Below, piece after piece: positions 36,501-39,132 of a DNA stretch of 39,132 bases. The translations under genes and the position numbers were made by a program. The stretch covers positions 1 through 39,132 of the forward strand of contig JAJONM010000015.1 in assembly GCA_021323415.1 (NCBI GenBank), written 5' to 3'. This DNA comes from Rickettsiaceae bacterium. Lineage in GTDB: Bacteria; Pseudomonadota; Alphaproteobacteria; Rickettsiales; UBA6187. The notes beneath the pieces were generated by a model, which was not told where the DNA came from, did no database searches, and worked only from the letters and a program-made list of their open reading frames with translations. Numbering within the stretch: the first letter of the stretch is position 1; each line of letters opens with the position of its first letter.

Positions 36501-36932
36501 GATTCTGAACGTGAAATATTAGCTAAAAAGTTTTTGGATAAGTATAATAAAGAATTAAGTGATATAGAGCAAAGTGAAATATTATCTTCTGTATCTAATA
36601 TATTGAAAAATAAAGATATTGTGTATGTGTTTGGTGCTGGTTCTAAAGCTGAAGTTCCAATATCTGGGGTGTTGGGGAAATATGTACTATCAGGCCGTAT
36701 TGACCGTTTATTGGTTACTGAAACGGAAGTTTTAGTAATAGATTACAAGACAAGCCGCACCCCCCCTAAAAATGGCATTATCCCTCAAAATTACTTAAAA
36801 CAAATGGCGGCATATAAAATTGCCTTGCAGCAAATTTATCCTGATAAAACAATAAGATGTGCTGTTATTTGGACGGAAGTTCCTGAGGTGGTAATGCTAC
36901 AAAATGACATTTTACAGGAATTTGTTTTTTAA
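33558..36932 (+). CDS. addA: Double-strand break repair helicase-nuclease AddA
   Basis: 1124 residues. Helicase motifs in order: SASAGSGKT (Walker A, residues 18-26), FTNAAAAEM, DYNDLI, VDEAQDTSPAQW, VGDEKQSIFSFQGADP, DMSFRSTDPVL, TVHGSKGLQAPIVF and LLYVAMTRAEDEL. The C-terminal nuclease reads LSGRIDRLLV then VIDYKTSR. AddAB resects double-strand DNA ends for recombination. In alphaproteobacteria the usual order is addB-addA-trxA; here trxA follows but addB is not upstream, that place being taken by the divergent 1541-aa gene. An in-frame repeat insertion sits at residues about 671-692. The start lacks a ribosome site. Confidence 0.95.
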   Translation: MTYAQQLASNPDSSVYVSASAGSGKTKVLTDRVLRILLSGTPPGKIMCLTFTNAAAAEMANRINKSLMQWVVASDEELYKSVADLTSSQPSPKILELARRLFVEVLDTPDGLKIQTIHSFCQNLMRRFPLEAGIPPHFQVVDPRTSLELLKEARMRLLAGNDEYDENVKNAINNIAWRLHEGSFTDLLKEITNEREKIEYLLSKHLPDQIIANIYKTLGVVQGETESGLIKAAYRDGELRDNLKNASRILLEGSKTDVERGQIIADFMAHEAPDEDAFNNYKEAFLTDKDEPRKRLITDVLGRDNPHIAEILLRQQQHVITLDDRLKSIRVANLSRDLFYISKAILTLYKKLKQAKAYLDYNDLIISSNKLLHMQDIAPWILYKLDGGIDHLLVDEAQDTSPAQWQVIEALCEEFFTGEGAATKNRTVFIVGDEKQSIFSFQGADPQVFHKMQEVFADRAANAQKGWESISLDMSFRSTDPVLQAVDAVFASPQIKSAITFKLEEIKHVAYRNQYAGRVELWDLVEKAEKTESPRWTMPISRVEPDNAKKQLAEEIATAIKDWLDNGRKLESQGRKIEPGDIMILVQKRDALVDYLVRGLKKRGVPVAGVDRMVLTDHIVIQDLIALGNFLLLPQDNLNLAALLKSPLIGLSEEQLFDLAHGREGVSLWDRIRNQESGIKNQESRFQIPDSCTYLSELLSKTDFLSPFALYSYVLEAKSGRKQFTARLGMEVNDPINEFLSLAMDYESSHPPSLQGFLHWLTLGDAEVKRDLDQGNNEVRIMTVHGSKGLQAPIVFIPDTTSLPNNKTNNIFWTTDGEPVMLWSGRSSGMNTLCRNLRDAEKNITKQEYLRLLYVAMTRAEDELYITGYKSGKGVSEECWYNVIKSGIEKIAAKEGDKLVVTSNQLINISNDNISAGASPKQTSLPEFVTTPLPPEPSPSIPLSPSQMGEDTYAVQSPLKSKSVLRGKLIHKLLEYLPDIADSEREILAKKFLDKYNKELSDIEQSEILSSVSNILKNKDIVYVFGAGSKAEVPISGVLGKYVLSGRIDRLLVTETEVLVIDYKTSRTPPKNGIIPQNYLKQMAAYKIALQQIYPDKTIRCAVIWTEVPEVVMLQNDILQEFVF
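35568..35632. repeat. In-frame palindromic heptamer repeat inside addA
   Basis: The left half is a run of AGGAATC/AAGAATC heptamers (six units, the first lacking one base) and the right half is their near-complement, AGATTCC three times, so the RNA can fold into a long hairpin. It is translated as a seven-residue repeat (RNQESGIKNQES) and interrupts the helicase between recognisable motifs without breaking the frame. It is not part of any family motif. Insertion of a mobile palindromic element, as with Rickettsia palindromic elements, is the likely origin. Confidence 0.75.
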
Positions 36933-36939
36933 AACTATA

Positions 36940-36968
36940 TTGACTTTTGACCCCCAATACCAATATAT
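36940..36968 (+). promoter_or_regulatory. Possible sigma-70 promoter of trxA
   Basis: TTGACT at 36940-36945 and ATATAT at 36963-36968 are 17 bases apart. The -35 box matches consensus at five of six positions, the -10 box less well. It would let trxA be read independently of addA. Confidence 0.4.
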
Positions 36969-37017
36969 GGAGGGAGAAGTTGATTTAGACGTATGCTAAT
37001 TTTAAGGGGTTATATAA

Positions 37018-37341
37018 ATGACTAGCGCAACAACAGATAAGACTTTTGAAAAAGACGTGATAAAGGCCGATGGCGCTGTTTTGGTAGATTTCTGGGCGGA
37101 ATGGTGTGGCCCTTGTAAACAGCTTTCTCCTATCGTTGATGATATTGCCAATGATATGGATGGAAAAATAAAAGTATTCAAAGTTAATATCGATGAAAAC
37201 CCAGATGCTCCGGCGAAATACAACGTTCGTGGCATTCCAACGCTTATCATTTTCAAAAATGGCGCACCAGTTGCAACTAAGGTAGGTTCACTACCAAAGA
37301 GCAGCCTGGTTGAGTGGATTGAGAATACTTTGGCGGCTTAG
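37018..37341 (+). CDS. trxA: Thioredoxin
   Basis: 107 residues with the active site WCGPCK (Cys30 and Cys33), the preceding VLVDFWAEW strand, NIDENPDAPAKYNVRGIPTL with the conserved cis-Pro, and a GSLPKSSL helix. It is a cytoplasmic disulfide reductase. AAGGGG precedes the ATG. Its position 85 bases after addA is the common alphaproteobacterial arrangement. A repeat element follows within 20 bases of the stop. Confidence 0.97.
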   Translation: MTSATTDKTFEKDVIKADGAVLVDFWAEWCGPCKQLSPIVDDIANDMDGKIKVFKVNIDENPDAPAKYNVRGIPTLIIFKNGAPVATKVGSLPKSSLVEWIENTLAA

Positions 37342-37359
37342 TTTATAAAATTTGTTTAT

Positions 37360-37520
37360 CCGTCATCTCCGACGTTAGGCGAGTAGCTGGCTTCTTTGCC
37401 AGCGTTTACGAGACTTACGAGCGGAGATCTTTATCAATATTGCACGAGATCCCGCTCGTAAGATTCGTTGCAAAAATCTTGAAGACAGATTTTTGACTCA
37501 TCTAACGTCGGGGATGACGG
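37360..37520. repeat. 161-bp cloverleaf-like repeat element with 19-bp terminal inverted repeats
   Basis: The outer arms, 37360-37378 and 37502-37520 (CCGTCATCTCCGACGTTAG against its complement), match at 18 of 19 positions. Inside are three perfect stems: GCTGG/CCAGC (37386-37390, 37399-37403), CTTACGAGCGG/CCGCTCGTAAG (37414-37424, 37452-37462) and CAAAAATCT/AGATTTTTG (37471-37479, 37487-37495). One closing stem around three hairpins is a cloverleaf. CGTCATC ends and a GCACGAGATCCCGC core resemble dispersed alphaproteobacterial palindromic repeats. It is not a tRNA. It could be a small mobile element (MITE) or a structured RNA. Confidence 0.75.
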
Positions 37521-37532
37521 AGTCAATAGCAA

Positions 37533-38312
37533 ATGACAAGAAAACACCTACAAAACACCACAAAAAACTTCCTCTCCGCCACCTCTCTCACCCCAGTAAC
37601 CGGTGCTGAAATCGAATTTTATCTTATCGGTGAACTACCTGCGGATATTATTGATATAATCGCAGCAAAATGCGCTTATCTTGAAATCTTAGATGTTAAA
37701 AAAGAAGAAGGTAATGGCCAGTACGAAGTCAGCTTTCTGCACGTAAAAGACCCGTGTTCGCTAGCTGATAGGATTTTGTCCGTACGTCAGGCTGTTACTG
37801 ATTTAGCTTTAGAGCTTGGCGTAAAAGCTGATTTCTCCGCCAAACCATTTGTGGGTGATTATGGCAATTCATTACATATCCATCTGAGTTTGCTGGATAA
37901 CGAGGGTAATAATGCCTTACAAAAGAACGGCGAAGATGAAAGCGATATGATGCTATATGCCATAGGCGGCTTGCTTGCCAATATGCCTGAGAATATGGAT
38001 GTTTTTGCTCCGTATCCTGCTTGCTATGAACGTTTAAAAGGCGGTATGGATGCTCCAGGCACTATTAGTTGGGGCGGCAATAATCGCACGGTTGCGCTGC
38101 GTTTGCCGTCTACTTCTACTGACCCGCAAAACAGGAGAGTAGAACACCGGGTGGCTGCCGCAGATGCTGACCCATATCTGGTTATCGCGGCTATTTTGGG
38201 TGGTGTTTTGTATGGAGTTGTAAATAAAGTTCTTCCTGAATCCGAAAAGATTTATGGGGATGCCAACTTGCCTGTTTTTGGGCAGAAACGTATTGTTACC
38301 ATCGCTCAATAA
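37533..38312 (+). CDS. Compact glutamine synthetase-like protein, missing both ends of the family
   Basis: 259 residues against about 440 in the type to which it is closest (gamma-glutamylputrescine synthetase-like). Conserved pieces are present in order: GAEIEFYL (metal-binding E26, E28), GNGQYEVSF (E65), NSLHIHLSL (H115, H117), SWGGNNRTVALRLP (R185) and RRVEHRVAAADADPYL. The N-terminal beta-grasp domain and the C-terminal tail are absent. The spacing between the first two metal motifs is much shorter than usual, so internal parts are missing too. The frame and motifs are nonetheless kept. It may be a minimal enzyme, a non-catalytic relative, or a decaying gene. It begins 12 bases after the repeat element. 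Confidence 0.8.
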   Translation: MTRKHLQNTTKNFLSATSLTPVTGAEIEFYLIGELPADIIDIIAAKCAYLEILDVKKEEGNGQYEVSFLHVKDPCSLADRILSVRQAVTDLALELGVKADFSAKPFVGDYGNSLHIHLSLLDNEGNNALQKNGEDESDMMLYAIGGLLANMPENMDVFAPYPACYERLKGGMDAPGTISWGGNNRTVALRLPSTSTDPQNRRVEHRVAAADADPYLVIAAILGGVLYGVVNKVLPESEKIYGDANLPVFGQKRIVTIAQ

Positions 38313-38335
38313 CCCCCTGAATACCCTCTATATTT

Positions 38336-38401
38336 TCCTACACTTAGTAGTTTGCTCAAAACGTGCTTGACCATATAGTATTTTTCCTACATATTGTGGG
38401 A
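38336..38401. promoter_or_regulatory. Repeated TCCTACA motif, candidate operator upstream of the pyruvate dehydrogenase gene
   Basis: TCCTACA occurs at 38336-38342 and again at 38385-38391, each after a TATTTT run. The second copy is the left half of a near-palindrome, TCCTACA-TAT-TGTGGGA (38385-38401), with six of seven positions paired. It ends 30 bases before the start codon of a gene with a helix-turn-helix-like N-terminus, so self-regulation is conceivable; that is inference. Confidence 0.4.
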
Positions 38402-38431
38402 GTAATTGTCGTTGTTTAAGGTGGAATCAAT

Positions 38432-39132
38432 ATGGACATAAAGTTAGATGTAGGCGCGGTAATAGAGCATTTTGGCGGTATTTCCCCGTTACATGAAAAA
38501 TTTACTGCGGCAGGTGTTGAAATTAGCCGTAAAGCTATCGAAAAATGGAAGGAGCGCGACTCAATTCCCACCATCGGCTGGTTGCAGATTGAAGCGCTTG
38601 CCAAACGTGAGGGAAATCTTGACTCTCTACGTAAAAAGGTGGTTGTAAATAGTGGCAGCATGTCAAAATCAACCCTGAAAAATAACGGAAACACGCAAAA
38701 ATTATCATCAGAAGAGCTAGTCACCTTATACAAAAACATGCTTGATATCCGCCGTTTTGAAGAAAAAGCTGGTCAACTTTACGGTATGGGAATGATTGGG
38801 GGATTTTGCCATTTATATATTGGGCAGGAAGCAGTCGCAGTCGGCATGAAACACGTAATGATTGAAGGTGACGGCGTTATCACCACTTACCGCGACCATG
38901 GCCTGATGCTCTCTTGCGGTAGCGATCCGAAATCAATATTAGCCGAGCTTATGGGACGAATTGATGGCTGCTCAAAAGGCAAAGGCGGCTCAATGCATAT
39001 GTTCGATACCGAGCGCCATTTCTACGGTGGGCATGGTATCGTCGGCGCTCCGGTGCCAATTGGTACAGGCATCGCGTTTGCCAATAAATACCGCGGCAAT
39101 AACAATATTTGCATGACTTATTTTGGTGATGG
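38432..39132 (+). CDS. pdhA: Pyruvate dehydrogenase E1 alpha subunit with N-terminal helix-turn-helix-like domain, 3' end outside the window
   Basis: The frame is open from ATG 38432 to the window end (233 codons). I read it codon by codon with no stop. From about residue 95 it is a typical E1-alpha: LYKNMLDIRRFEEKAGQLYG, GGFCHLYIGQEA, TTYRDHGLML and GKGGSMHMF, which bind thiamine diphosphate and lipoyl-E2. Residues 1-62 are extra: VIEHFGGISPLHEKF, then ISRKAIEKWKERDSIPTIGW and IEALAKREG, the pattern of a small Cro/CI-like DNA-binding domain. An internal ATG at 38660 would give a conventional E1-alpha but has no ribosome site, whereas AAGGTGG precedes 38432, so I favour the fusion. pdhB should follow. 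Confidence 0.88.
   Translation, partial: MDIKLDVGAVIEHFGGISPLHEKFTAAGVEISRKAIEKWKERDSIPTIGWLQIEALAKREGNLDSLRKKVVVNSGSMSKSTLKNNGNTQKLSSEELVTLYKNMLDIRRFEEKAGQLYGMGMIGGFCHLYIGQEAVAVGMKHVMIEGDGVITTYRDHGLMLSCGSDPKSILAELMGRIDGCSKGKGGSMHMFDTERHFYGGHGIVGAPVPIGTGIAFANKYRGNNNICMTYFGD

Noticed and set aside
37360..37520. tRNA or known riboswitch
   Set aside because: The cloverleaf has the wrong stem lengths, a 19-bp closing stem and no T-loop or anticodon loop; I do not recognise any riboswitch consensus in it.
38416..38739. A 107-codon minus-strand frame at the start of pdhA
   Set aside because: It is opposite a plus-strand frame that stays open to the window end and encodes recognisable E1-alpha sequence.

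Overview
This window is an AT-rich stretch of an alphaproteobacterial chromosome, probably from a motile, host-associated or intracellular species. The placement rests on an AddA gene followed by a thioredoxin gene, a pyruvate dehydrogenase E1-alpha of alphaproteobacterial/mitochondrial type, DUF3309 and DUF4142 stress proteins, and the gene content generally. The host-associated lifestyle is an inference from the accessory genes: an ankyrin-like protein ending in a eukaryotic CaaX box (CVIM), leucine-rich-repeat and TPR proteins, and two very large Ser/Thr/Lys-rich disordered proteins.

Layout. Positions 1-3330 look like the end of an accessory island: a partial sce7726-family nuclease-like gene converges on an operon of membrane protein, ImmA/IrrE peptidase and T4-beta-like protein, followed by a gene-poor stretch with a tRNA-3'-end-like candidate attachment site. 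A KAP P-loop NTPase (3524-5722) adjoins it. From 5731 to 7613 runs a housekeeping cluster (DOPA-dioxygenase-like, OsmC, RluA-type pseudouridine synthase), then an LRR gene and a Y-family DNA polymerase. 10302-11559 is a cluster of small stress-type proteins, two of them under 55 residues, leading to acetate kinase and a TPR protein.

14259-16926 holds secA on the minus strand, but the reading frame is broken by a small deletion that removes the tip of the two-helix finger. A REP-like double hairpin separates it from flgE-flgD-fliK on the minus strand. Upstream of fliK lies the CVIM-terminated ankyrin-like protein, then rpe, a small Xre regulator, nadC and iscX. 25902-33337 holds two huge low-complexity proteins (859 and 1541 aa). 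33558-37341 is addA-trxA, with a palindromic heptamer repeat inserted in frame in addA and no addB beside it. A 161-bp cloverleaf-like repeat precedes a compact glutamine-synthetase-like gene. The window ends inside a pyruvate dehydrogenase E1-alpha gene that carries an in-frame N-terminal helix-turn-helix-like domain, with a repeated TCCTACA motif in its upstream region.

The most novel items are the CVIM candidate effector, the HTH-PdhA fusion, the giant SPRI-motif protein, the secA lesion, and the sce7726/beta/ImmA/membrane module.
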